A DNA stretch of 64,000 bases. Origin: Paulinella micropora (Eukaryota; Cercozoa; Imbricatea; Euglyphida; Paulinellidae). The notes beneath the pieces were generated by a model, which saw nothing but the letters and a program-made list of their open reading frames with translations, was not told where the DNA came from and did no database searches. How positions within the stretch are numbered: the stretch's first letter is position 1; each line of letters starts with the position of its first letter. A program made the position numbers and the translations under genes. Shown here piece after piece: positions 1 through 11,079 of this stretch. Location of the stretch: NCBI GenBank assembly GCA_019918135.1, contig WBZZ01002516.1, forward strand, positions 5,001 through 69,000, given 5' to 3'.

Positions 1-322
1 CATCACCCACCTATATACACTCCGTGTATGCATAGAAAATCACCCATTCATTTACCCTAAAAAACACCTCAACAGACCACTCCACAATAACACCTTTACC
101 CCAATCAATACCATACATTCATACAAAACGCGATACTCAACTAAAAGCAGCCTCTTTGTCAATCACAAAGACCCATATCTCACCAAGATCTTCGCTGATC
201 AATGGAAATCAATCCCAAAAAATATAACAGATGAAACAAAAATAAAACCATTCAAAACAGCACTAATGACATACCTACTCAAACATCAACAAACATCATA
301 ATATCTATAAATATAAACACTC

Positions 323-377
<55 letters not shown>
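1..377 (+). mobile_element. 3' end of a poly(A)-tailed LINE (non-LTR retrotransposon)
   Basis: A reading frame without a start codon is open from base 2 to the TAA at 299-301, about 99 codons. Its end resembles the extreme C-terminus of LINE reverse-transcriptase proteins: an H-x-Y-x-T-R stretch, then a W-K-S-I-P motif (compare W-N-S-L-P in many LINEs), then F-K-T-A-L and a short basic tail. A 3' UTR of only 23 bases follows, then an uninterrupted run of 53 A (325-377). Protein end, very short UTR and poly(A) are the expected layout of a target-primed LINE insertion in plus orientation. The 5' part lies outside the window. The clade (CR1/L2/Rex-like or other) cannot be fixed from the C-terminus alone. 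Confidence 0.75.
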
Positions 378-378
<1 letters not shown>

Positions 379-825
379 GATGGAACAACAAGTTTGCTCC
401 CCTGTCTGCTACTTGAAGGAGAACTCCCCGGATCAGCCAACGTATATGGTCAACCACGCACAGCCCCAACTTCCTCCTCTCTCTTTCACTTTTTCTCACG
501 AAAAAGAAAAGAGAGGGGGGCCGCCAGACATAAACTACTACACTTTTACAATAACATATATATTCATATCATATTATAATATTATCACTACTGAATATAT
601 CTAAACATAAATATTAATATTAATAATATTAATACTAGATATATATAATACCGAGCCGCTAAATACAAATTTAATATTTTCCTTTATTACGATCAACTGA
701 ATAACTAGGTTTCCACCTTAGATAAAGGTATAACTTACTAGCTATACTTTTCACGTGGACGTTCCCTGAGCCCGATTGTAAAATTGTTCTCTCAATAAAA
801 GCGAAGAAGAAGAAGAGAGAGCAAG
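378..825. other. AT-rich stretch without a supported gene
   Basis: After the LINE poly(A) the sequence is partly pyrimidine-rich and then strongly AT-rich, with short TAATATTAATA-like runs around 600-650. The open frames here have no recognisable domain and no clear splice structure. It is probably the flank of the LINE insertion. Confidence 0.5.
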
Positions 826-893
826 CGAGGAAGCAAGCAAGCAAGCAAGCAAGAAAGCAAGCAAGAGTACTAGCAAGCAAGCAAGCAAGCAAC

Positions 894-936
<43 letters not shown>

Positions 937-1041
937 ATAAGAGTTATAGCAAGCAAGCAAGCAAGCAAGAGTACTAGCAAGCAAGCAAACAAGCAAGCAA
1001 GAGTACTAGCAAGCAAGCAAACAAGCAAGCAAGCAACTTGC

Positions 1042-1078
<37 letters not shown>

Positions 1079-1195
1079 CTCTAGCAATCAGAGTACTAGC
1101 AAGCAAGCAAGCAAGCAGAGTACTAGCAAGCAAGCAAGCAAGCAGAGTACTAGCAAGCAAGCAAGCAAGCAAAAACAAGCAGGCAGGCGAAGCAC
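826..1195. repeat. (GCAA)n tetranucleotide array with a GAGTACTA higher-order insert
   Basis: About 370 bases consist almost entirely of GCAA units. The run is interrupted at irregular intervals by GAGTACTA, which makes a longer repeat of roughly 30-45 bases. The poly-leucine/cysteine or poly-serine/lysine frames on the two strands are artefacts of the repeat and are not annotated as genes. Confidence 0.9.
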
Positions 1196-1347
1196 AAGAA
1201 AAGCTCATATACATGATTTTTTCGGTCAGAGGTGGACGAAACGTCCTAATTGGGTTCTTTCACGAGGACACTCAAGTGCAAAACGGCGCGGAAAAAACTT
1301 AACCGAAAAAGGGACAGTGATTATGAGAACGTTTCAAATTTAAAGAA

Positions 1348-1591
1348 TTAATAAATATAAACTGTCTGCATTGCACCTGCTTCCCACAACAGGAAAATCG
1401 ACCATTCCAAAGCAATCTGCGCTTCTGGGGTGAGGGTCTGGTATCTCCATCCACCATGCAAACCTATGATTGTATGTAGGATAGTGTGTGAAAACAAAGA
1501 TTCTGAGACCGATGAGCAACGAGCTGGTCTCACCTGGATGAGCTCCTTCATATTTTCCAAGCCAATACTCTGCTTTCCTGTATGAAACGCT
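1348..1591 (-). CDS. candidate 3' exons of a spliced host gene
   Basis: On the minus strand a 58-base exon (1591-1534) is bounded by an AG acceptor and a GTGAGA donor. It is followed by a 96-base intron and a terminal exon (1437-1348) that starts after a TACCAG acceptor and ends in TAA. The splice keeps the reading frame in phase and gives a C-terminus rich in amphipathic residues (ELIQ-TLTPEAQIALEW across the junction). More exon-like sequence lies to the right (about 1750-1850 minus) but I could not connect it in phase. No domain is recognised. It may be a real small-exon gene or the remains of one. Confidence 0.35.
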
Positions 1592-1908
1592 CTAATAAAG
1601 TGGCAAAAGCAGGCAGTATAATATAAGTACGTATACGGACATGTATACCTATGCAAATCAGTCATATACATAAAATATCAAGCATATGTTTTTTTATCAA
1701 AAGAAACTTTGTTAAGTGTCAAACGTGCAGGAATTCTTACATGTCGTCTAGCAGCTTCCGCAATCCCGTGCTCCAAAGCATCTCGAGCGAGGACGATTCT
1801 GCTGCGAACTGCATATTGTTTAGCTAAAGTAGCTGAACGTAAGCTTCTCCTGACAGAAAAGGATATCATGACTAGCGTGTATGATGAAAACACAGGTACG
1901 TTAGAAAC

Positions 1909-2122
1909 CTTGGAGACACAGCCCGGCCCGAGTTTCAAATTACGGGACACACTTTTAAGTTTTGGCCTGACATTTGGTCTTTGCACATAAAGATAACTTT
2001 TACTCAGGTTAATTTTTGAATTGAGAGACTAGCTGTATTGGCAATTGCCAAATGTCAGGCCGCTGCGCCAAAAATTAGGGCTGCATTGTGTCCCCAAATT
2101 CGGGCTGGGCTGTTTCCCCAAG
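1909..2122. repeat. imperfect inverted repeat, arms about 70 bases
   Basis: Arm 1 (1909-1977) read as its reverse complement matches arm 2 (2048-2122). The outer 14 bases CCAAATGTCAGGCC are identical and the inner ends (CGGGCYGGGCTGT-type) match at about 20 of 24 positions. The centre is less alike. The spacer is about 70 bases. The two candidate genes on either side point away from each other, so the repeat may be a duplicated divergent promoter or exon, or the ends of two transposons. Confidence 0.6.
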
Positions 2123-3116
2123 CAAAACTCAACAGAAATAGAAAAATCGCAAAGTGATGAAGTTGCTGTTGTTGCTAGTTCGATATTTGTGTATGTCAGA
2201 ATATCTGCATGTGCACGATCTAAATCATATCGTACTGTGGCAGATGCCTATGTATCCACTGGAAAATACCAAGGATTTCAAAAAAGCTCAGCTGGACATT
2301 GGTAAGTACTTGAAGATTTTTTTCACCACAGGCTATTTGTTGCTGTTTATTACCTTTCTGAATATCTGATAACCATATCATTTCCTTTTGCGTTTAGCGG
2401 AAGATCCGTTTGTTTTGGCTGCTGAGCCAGATGCTGAGAAAGTGGCTGTGCTCCTGAAAAATTCAAGCTCTTCTACACTCAAGACAGTACTTCGAGCTGA
2501 GTATGCCAAGATAGAACGAGCCAGGGTATCTACAACTGATGTGGTGGATAAGCTACGAGCGCATCGAGCAAAAAATATCATCGGGAGAGGAGAACCAGCT
2601 GACGGGTGGAAAGTTGACTGCCCTGAAACATCCACTACTATCTATGGCAAAAGCAGCAAAGAAGAAGAGCTGATGCAGAGGAAAGCATCACTGCATAGCA
2701 AGATGCAAACAGCTGGGCAAAATTGCAAGAACTTGCTAGTCGCTATTGTTGCAATGCTTGCACAAGAAAAAAAAGGGAAAGAAGAAAAACTTAAGAAGCT
2801 TGCAGAAAAACGGACACAGGAGCTGGAGATGATCAAACCGGAAGGCAAGATGATGAGGTAAAAAGTTATATTTACATGTCATAAAATGTAAACTATTATT
2901 ATAAATATACATTTTTCATTTGCTGCTACTTTGTACAGAGACAAGGTCAAGCTTTTTTCAAAAGCACTCAAACTGAAGGATGATCCTTCTGAATGGTCTT
3001 CAGAGACGCTCGCTGTGCAATTCCGGAGGAAGGGAAAGAAGCTTTGTCAAGATGCATTTGTGTGTAAAAGAGAGGAACGTCAAGGAAAAGATCTGATGAT
3101 CTCATGCAAGGTATGC

Positions 3117-3118
<2 letters not shown>

Positions 3119-3166
<48 letters not shown>

Positions 3167-3173
3167 TCTCGAT

Positions 3174-3213
<40 letters not shown>

Positions 3214-3226
3214 TCTCTCTCTCTCA

Positions 3227-3266
<40 letters not shown>
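3119..3266. repeat. (CT)n microsatellite filling an intron
   Basis: The intron 3111-3289 consists almost wholly of CT dinucleotides between a GTATGC donor and an ATTATGCAG acceptor. The long Ser-Leu or Arg-Glu frames across it are repeat artefacts. Confidence 0.9.
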
Positions 3267-3270
<4 letters not shown>

Positions 3271-4417
3271 ATACTATGTAATTATGCAGGAGAGCGAGAA
3301 GCTCCTGAAGCGATCTGGGACTTCAGCAAGATCATCCACAAAGAAGGAAGGTGCTCGGGTGCAGTTCATGGAAGTTGTGGAGGCGGTGGAGAGCGACGAG
3401 GAGCGAGATGGTGCGTCTGCTAACAAACGAAGAAGTATAACACAGAAAGGTAAGCCACGCCTCAAGAAGATCTCGCATCCTGGGATCCGCAAGGTGCTCA
3501 AGCCCCTTTTTATTGCAAGCGGAGCGATTTCATCTCCTCCATCTCTGCTTTTCTGCTTCGTCTTCATCGTACGTGGCTGGCAGCAAGCGTGAAATCATCA
3601 ACGTAGACTCAGACTCAGAAGAGCTCGAGGCTCCCATGAAAAAGCAACGCACCAAAGAGAAACTTGCAGTCTATACAAAAATGAAGAAGGAAGCAAAGAT
3701 ATCAACAAATATGGAACCAACCGATACCCAAGCTACGTGGGCCTGCAGCATCTGTACTTACGACGCCAGATGACTTCCTGGCTTGCACTATGTGTGGATC
3801 AACTCGCGCCACTGCTTCTTTAGAGCAAGTGTGTCACATCATCTCATGGACCAGATGCTATGTCTTTTCAATCTGGTTCTGAGTCTGCGTCTGCTAGCGC
3901 TGACTTGCCGCTCGCTGCTCCCTTGGCGATTGCAGGAGCTCTATCTGGTACTACTACCCCCAACTCGTTCACTTCTGGTAAGTATGACTCGGATCTGAAG
4001 TTGGGAGAAGGACAAATTGCATTGGAAAAGCTTCGTACCTTGACTAAACCACCAGGCCAAGCTGCAGCAGCAGCCGATTCCGACGAGGAGCTGGATATGT
4101 TTGCTGAATATTAAAGCGGGGTATGCACCAGTGCTGAGGAAAGTGACGACTGCGGCGATGAAGAAGCAAACGAATCAAGCGCCAGCGAAAGCTCAGACGA
4201 TGATAAACCACTACTGGAAAGCTTTTGGGGGAACTGGAAAGCTTTTGGGGGAACTGGAAAGCTTGAGAAAAAAGAATCAAAGTTATTCATCGAGCACATC
4301 ACGATCATGGATGGCGCTAACTACCCAGGAGGATTGAACGCTGCAAATGCCCAACTGAACGGAGAAGATCTACCTAGCTTGGCAGCGATGGGTCTCTTTA
4401 ACATGAATGGCTACGGT

Positions 4418-4420
<3 letters not shown>

Positions 4421-4464
<44 letters not shown>

Positions 4465-4472
4465 CTCTTTCT

Positions 4473-4514
<42 letters not shown>

Positions 4515-4603
4515 CTCTCTCTCTCTCTCTCTTTTCTCTCTGTCTCTGTCTCTCTCTCTCTCACTCTCTCTCTCTCACTCTCTCTTATTCTCTCTCATTC
4601 TCT

Positions 4604-4650
<47 letters not shown>
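4421..4650. repeat. (CT)n microsatellite in the last intron
   Basis: About 230 bases of CT repeat, with occasional TTTT or TCAC interruptions, lie inside the intron 4416-4724 of the zinc-finger gene. This repeats the pattern of its earlier CT-filled intron. Confidence 0.85.
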
Positions 4651-4651
<1 letters not shown>

Positions 4652-4806
4652 ACGTCTACACACATACATGCATGTATGCGTTCATACGTATATGTATATA
4701 CAATGTACATGTATATTGCTACAGGTTGGAGTGGAATGCCTGCAGGCATCGGAGAAGTCGTGGGTATTAAGCCTGCGTCCATAGCAACTCCGATGTAGAG
4801 TCGACA

Positions 4807-4825
4807 GGGGGGGGGGGGGGGGGGG
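4807..4825. repeat. 19-base poly(G) run
   Basis: An uninterrupted run of 19 G lies nine bases after the stop codon of the zinc-finger gene and just before the start of gypsy element A. It may mark the junction between them. Homopolymers of this length are also prone to sequencing error. Confidence 0.85.
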
Positions 4826-4889
4826 TAATGCACAAGAAGCGAGTGCAGGTCAGACTGGAGGCTCTCCACTGACAGAGGCAGAGAGAGAG

Positions 4890-7060
4890 ATGGAGGATGT
4901 TGGCCAGAATATCCCAAATACATGGGAACAGTTGGCTACATATGATGATGAAGAGTCCTTCTTCCTTAATTACCCAACCTATTATAAAACACACATCTAC
5001 ATTCCTTACGAGAAAAGGAATAGACCAGGACAAGGTCAAAGCAACCTCCTGATCGAAATTCCCGGCCTTGCGAAGCCTCTCTTCAACAAAGTGAGGTTTG
5101 AGCACGAAAGAGTGCCATTGCAGGATATCAAGTATGGCGACACTCTTACACTGTGCGACATATACGACATATCTGCAACACTCTACGCTGCTGTGCGCGT
5201 TGCGGAATTTTATGAATGCACAAACATACAGTGGAAAAATAAACGCACAACTGCAGCATGGCTGTCTGTCTGTGGTGTCCCCACTGATATCAAGAATCTA
5301 GAAGAAAGTTCGAAGGTAGAAACCAAAGTGGCATTGAGTTTGCCCTTGAGGCTTTTGTAACTGCCTTCACACGGGCTTACAACGAAATGTACAAAGCACT
5401 GAAAGACAACACAAGGCAACATCCTGTTTACGAGGAGGTTGACCAGTCTTGTCAGGTGCTTGAACGCCTCACACAACTCCATAAGGGCCTCTTTGAGGGG
5501 AAGGAGCAAAAACCAACATGGAAACAATGGGCCCACACGAAGAATCACACTCTCATTAAAGGCCCTCTCACAACAATCCCAAATAATAACAGAGCTGATA
5601 AGTCTTCCATGAGAGAAAAGGCACACTTCCTCTCTAGTGCCACAGGGCTTGCACAGTTCGTGACTCATCTAGCACGACAGGTAAAAGAAGAAGAGACGAG
5701 ACAGAAAGAGGAGAAGGAGCAGAAGGAGAAGATAGCTGTGGCAATGGCAGTAGCACGGGTGGCTCCACAGCCAACGGCTCCACCTACCACATCTAACCCA
5801 GCTCCCAAGAAAGCAGGAGGAGGACCCACAGGAGGAGGACCCCAAGGGGGAGGGACAGTAATTAACTTGACTGACTCCCAGAAGAAAAAGCAGGCGCTGC
5901 AGGCAGCCCTAGCTAAAATCAAAATTGGGGGAGGGGGCCTTAAGCTCTATGCTATCACTGCCAATGAGGCTGACACAGAGAAGACCCTCATGACTAAGTT
6001 CAATGAGATGGACAGATGCTTCCAGCAAAACCAGTGTGAGGTGGAGCAGGAGTATGAAGTCCTAGAACATCTCTGTGATCGATCCCTCCTTGGAGCTGGT
6101 TTTGATCGTATAACTTACGAGAAGTACAGAGGAGAGGAGGAGCTAGCAAGGAAAGGTGGACATGCAGAGATGAGTTGTACTCTGGCAATTGCTGCCCTCA
6201 TTCGATACTTTAAGGCAAGTGGATACCAACACTTGTGCACTGGCACATTGATTGGGTTTGAAATTTTCGACTTGGTATCGGAGCAGTTGCAGTCTGTCAC
6301 TCAGCTTGCATCTGTCTTAACAAATGTGGGCACCCAGTACACTCTCTTTTATAACCACAAAGCCATACTCCTATATTTCCTCAGAGCTTTGCACGTCTAC
6401 AACAAAAATAAGCTCACACTGCTCATGCAAGACTGCAAAACCTTCGACAAGGTAAAGCACTTGAACTTTTTGGAGATGAGCGTCTTTGAGGCCACGACTA
6501 AGGCCGTGAGCCCAAAAATGTTGTGGACCGAAGTAATGACCGCTTGTCAGAGGCTCGACAGCCAGACAGCATCCTTGATCGGTTCTGCATCGGCTTCTGC
6601 TCAACCGCAAGCCGCACATACGCAACGATCTCTAGGAAAGCGACCAAGAGAGAACAGTCGTGAAGCTAACACACCTTGTATTCGTTGGTGGGCACGGGCA
6701 CAATGCTTCAAACACACAAATAAGAAATGCCCGTACAACCACGATGTCGAGGACACCCGCATCCGAAACACACTCCTCAAGAACGTACGGTCGGACGAAA
6801 CCAACACCGTCGCCGTTCTGCGCCGACTGCGCAAGGATCAGGGGTGGAAATTACAGGATGTCGCGGACCATGACCACGAACTAGCTGACGCGATCAATTC
6901 TCTTTTCGCTAGAGATGATCAGAAGACGGCAGCCATAGAAGCCGCAAGTAGAGGAAGAGGTGGAACACGAGGAAGAGGAGGAGGGAGAGGAATCAATCGA
7001 GGAGGAGGAGCCCCTTTCGCACGAGGCACATACACTCGCGGGGGGAGAGAGGATTTGTGA
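4890..7060 (+). pseudogene. gag: gypsy element A gag region
   Basis: Capsid-like protein of the LTR element. Near its C-terminal part (6677-6742) it has a CCCH zinc finger of the form C-x8-C-x7-C-x3-H (CIRWWARAQC, then CPYNH) where retrotransposon gags usually carry a CCHC knuckle. A glycine/arginine-rich RGG-like tail follows (about 6950-7060). Both are plausible RNA-binding features. Element B has the same arrangement, so it is a lineage trait. Fossil copy. Confidence 0.75.
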
Positions 7061-7335
7061 GAAGAGGAGGAGGAAGAGGTGTATTTCAAGGTAGAGGAGG
7101 AGGAAGATGGGTTGGCCGAGGTGGATACGGCAGCGCAGAGCGCCCGTACCACAGAGATGGGGGCTGGGCAGACGGCTCGAGCTCAAGCTCGAGTTCCTCA
7201 GCACCACAGGCCTATGCGACATCAGGCGCAACCACTACCGACACTGATGCCGACTCAGGTAACAGATTTGAGGTAGTCCAATGACTAGAGAAGGAGGGAG
7301 AAAACAGAACAACATGCATTGCACGATACACCGTT

Positions 7336-9150
7336 GTGCAGGTCCCAACCAAGGGTACCAGTGAGTCTAAGAGCCCACAGCAGGCCACAGACCAACTCAA
7401 AGGTAGTACAATACCAGTACACCCATCACGACAACAAACAGTGCATGCTGCTAATAGGCAGGCGAGTAAAGCGCTGGCAAAGAGAAAGCAGGCGGGCCTG
7501 TCGCAGCCACAGCCGAAGAAAGTAAGAATAGAACCGGCAATCAATCTTATCAACTTGCCGAGTCAGACAATAGACAAGAAGGATGGAGGACATCAACCTC
7601 TCCTCACGGTCTCAAACAGAGAAAGCAAGGACAATCATCCTTCGCCTGTGAACAATACCCAAAAAGACATTACAAAAACGGCGGAAAGGGAGGAGGAGGC
7701 GAACCTCGAGAAAAGGATACAGATTTTAGAACACAAGCTCCTTGTATTGGCCTTAAAAAGTCACCGGCCAGACTCTTTATGCTATACGAACCTTTTTTGT
7801 GAAACATTAAATACCTTTATAAACGTTGGTAATGATACTATGGCGAATATTAATATTGTCGGCCGGAAATTTACTACGAAACACCATGCGTGGTTAGAAA
7901 CTAATATGAAAAAATCATCTGGCACCTTGAAAGGAGTTAGTAGTCGGACGGATATACCCATTGTGTAGAGACTGTAGCCGTATAGACCTCCGCCTCTCTC
8001 TTGTCTGACAGGTTTGAACCATCTTTAGACACCGCGTCCGTTGGCATATATGCCTCATATGCGTGTGTAATGGCCACCTGTTTCCCTTCCGATGCTACCC
8101 CTAGGTGTAGGGCCTCGTATGAGTCAATAGCATGGAGAGAGTCGACAGTATATTCTTCTCCTGGCTCTACGCCGTACATGACTCTTTTGGCGGCGCAATC
8201 AATCACTACGTTCATTGTCGCCAGTTGGTCGTACGACAAAAGAACAGATCCGTGGTATTCGGGGACAACGTATAAGTCCACTCGATATACTCGTCCGGAT
8301 TTCAATTTAAAATTTAAAGTGAAAAAGTCGATAGACGATCTCATTGAAAAGAGGAAAGAGGAGATTATATGCATGGGAAAAAGGTGCCCATCGTTGGCGA
8401 GATTTGAAGAAGGAGCAGGGGCCGATGTATATATTACCAACGGGTATTGCTTTCACGTAAAGGTGGAAGAGAAGGACAGACAGGAGTTTATACCGAGGAG
8501 AAGGGGACGACTCCCTGATATCCCGGCAGAAGATATTAAAAGCTTTATTACCGAATTCTGGGGTGACGAGCCTACGTGGCCGCGCTCACTGACAGAAGTG
8601 AAAAAGTGCCTGCGCACTCTTTTTGAAAATAATAAACCATATACGGTCATACTCCCGTACAATGAGAAGGCGATATGGGCGCAGGAGATACGGGACCGGC
8701 TTATTGATCATCCGATACCGGTGCCCTCACGGAAGCAACACTTAGTGGTGGCTTGTCGTCTCGGGACTCGTGAGCAGAGCAGTGCATACAAGCGGAAGCT
8801 CAGAGACCAGGACAAGTTGAAATTGATTCCTCAAGCATTCACATGCTTCGATGGTTTCTACACCCGAAAAGCTCCGTTGCAATATGCGAGATTAATAGAT
8901 ATGTTGGTAGGTCTGGCGGAGGACGACGAACCAGACACTGCCACATATGAAAAAACGGGAATGGACGATATATCAGAAGAAGAGTTGGGCTTGGAGGAGG
9001 ACAGAGCACCCCTCAAGCATCACAAGAGAATGTCAGAGGAGGAGTTTAAGGCGGCGATAGACGAGAAATTGGCAGGAGGAGCAGGTACTGAGAAGGAGAA
9101 AGAGGTTTTGAAAGAGAGATTGAAGGCGAACAAAATGATTTTTGACCCCC
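7336..9150 (+). pseudogene. gypsy element A protease/linker region
   Basis: Sequence between gag and the reverse transcriptase. It is similar to the protease-containing region of element B and includes the conserved block around 7730-7950. A retroviral-type aspartic protease is expected here from the family layout. Assignment is by position and by comparison with element B. Fossil copy. Confidence 0.55.
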
Positions 9151-9199
9151 CTCAAGCGGGAGGTGTCAAGCCGGAAGACTTCACCGCGGTTATTTGTAA

Positions 9200-10520
9200 A
9201 ATACCAGGTGCTGAGCCTTCACCGGCGCCACGACGGGCAAATCTGAATATACATGAAGCAAAGATCGCAGAAGAACAAGCGCGGCAGTTACTCGATGAGG
9301 ATTTCATTGAGAGATCGACATCTCCAATAGTTTCCCAACCGAGACTGGTGCCTAAACCGGGAGGAGAATGGCGCTTAACGGTTAACTATGCCCGCGTCAA
9401 TAAAATTTTAGAGGAGGAACGAAATCCATTACCTACTCTTGAAGAAGGAAGGCGAGTATTGCGGAACGCCAAGCTATACTCAGTCATTGATCTGAAGAAT
9501 TGCTTCTGGCAAATTCCACTGGTCCAGATGGCTGACTGCATTTGTAGTAGGAATGGAGATATATCAGTGGAAAGTACTTCCGATGGGACTCAAACAGGGC
9601 CCGGGACTCTTTCAGAAAGCGATGCAAAGCATGCTGAGTAGCAAATATGATGACCAGACAGATGGAGGTTTCATGAGGAGAAGAGGACAGAAGGCGGCAG
9701 AGTACGCATTTTGTTACATCGATGACATTATCGTGTATTCCAATACGATGGAAGAGCACATCGACCATCTAACAGACATTTTCAGGCGTATCAAACTATT
9801 TGGCCTGAAATGTAATTTGAAGAAATGTCAACTCGCAAAGACAAGCGTGACATATTTGGGGTACGAAATCTCTTACAATAGAGTCTCGATATCCAAAGAG
9901 AAGAGGGAGGAGATCATGAGCCGGCAGAGGCCGAAGAATCGCACAGAGCTGCACTCATTTCTTGCGATGGCGCAATATTACAGCCAGTTCATACCCAATT
10001 GGGGTGCAACTCGGGCTAAGTTGGAGAGAATGATCGACTTCGGTGATTTTGAGAAGTGGGATGATGAAGCCTTAGAAGCGTACAACACGCTCAAAGATCT
10101 CATCTACAAAGATCCGAAGGATGGCGGACTCGTGCTGATGATGCCCGACTTTTCGAAGCAATTCGTAGTCGACACAGACGCATCAAAGTTCGCGATCGGC
10201 GCAGTCTTACAACAGGAAGACGAGGAGAAAAAGTTGCGCCCGATCATGTTTATAAGTAGAAAGTTGTGCTCGGCGGAGCGAAACTATTGTACGAGACAGA
10301 GAGAGGCACTGGCGGTGGTCTGGGCCCTCAAACGGTTGAGAGAGTATTTATGGGTGGACCTCAGTTTATAGTAAGGACTGATCACCAGAATTTACTATTG
10401 CTGATGAATCATGAACAGACTGGCAGTCTAGCGAGATGGCAGGCATTCTTGTCATGTTTCAATTTTACAATGGTCCATCTACCCGGCAAGCGAAATGTTG
10501 TCGCTGACAGCCTCTCCAGG
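9200..10520 (+). pseudogene. pol: gypsy element A reverse transcriptase and RNase H
   Basis: Diagnostic blocks are present: the finger motif with P-K-P-G-G-E-W-R, the V-I-D-L block, the catalytic YIDD box at about 9715-9730, and the Y-L-G-Y connection block. RNase H follows with D-T-D-A-S, R-E-A-L-A-V-V-W-A and R-T-D-H-Q-N. This order is typical of Ty3/gypsy pol, where integrase comes last. Fossil copy. Confidence 0.85.
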
Positions 10521-11079
10521 CTAGAGTTTCACTCAAAAGTGGCAGCTCTCGTATCATCAGCAGAAATGGAGGATCTATCCCCAGACTGCACATACGAAGT
10601 GCATCATATCAAGTCGATGCAGATGGCGAGAGGGGTCCGATATAACCGATCGGGTCTACGTCATAGCCCGCAAGGTCCGGATCATGGGATATGTTGTACA
10701 GCACATGTCCTCGAGGATGCTGAGTGGTCCTATGAAGCATATGAGAATATGAAGGCGGAGATAAAACAAGAAGAGATTAAGCAAGAAGCATATGCGGAAC
10801 CCCCGCAGGAGAACAAGGAGGAGTTAGACGAAAACCCTGAGAGGATAGGAGTGCAGCTAGAGGATGGGACTATCCACATAGCCTCACCCACTGCATGGAG
10901 ACAGCAACAGGCTCTCGATCTGGAGTTCAAAGAGCTAATACAGCTATACAAGAACCCGAACGAGCTGAAAATGACGAAGGAGATTAAGGAGCAACAGAAG
11001 GAGATGGGGTGGAGAGACGGTCTCTTGTGGTACAAAGGCCGACACGGGCGCTATGCATCACAACCAGACAAATGGACTC

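Larger units (their letters stand above)
2154..4798 (+). pseudogene. degraded spliced gene with a RanBP2-type zinc finger; unknown nuclear-type protein
   Basis: Exons with in-phase GT-AG junctions can be followed: 2154-2302, 2398-2857, 2939-3110, 3290-3493 and 3588 onward. They give a lysine/glutamate-rich protein with a coiled-coil-like stretch (residues roughly 150-210) and acidic and basic low-complexity segments typical of nuclear proteins. Near 3740-3820 lies a RanBP2/NZF-type finger (W-A-C-S-I-C-T-Y, then C-T-M-C-G-S-T-R), but its two halves are in different frames. Downstream pieces also change frame, and the last junction (4415 to 4725) gives a Gly/Pro-rich C-terminus with a stop at 4796-4798. 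Two introns are almost entirely (CT)n. A related gene lies at 21.2-23.5 kb. Function unknown; either a decayed paralogue or a gene with sequence errors. Confidence 0.5.

Noticed and set aside
826-1195. Regularly spaced short repeats, CRISPR-like at first glance
   Set aside because: Units are GCAA tetranucleotides without unique spacers, in a eukaryotic setting; a plain microsatellite.
3104-3281. Long Ser-Leu and Arg-Glu frames
   Set aside because: They are translations of (CT)n inside an intron; no codon structure beyond the repeat.
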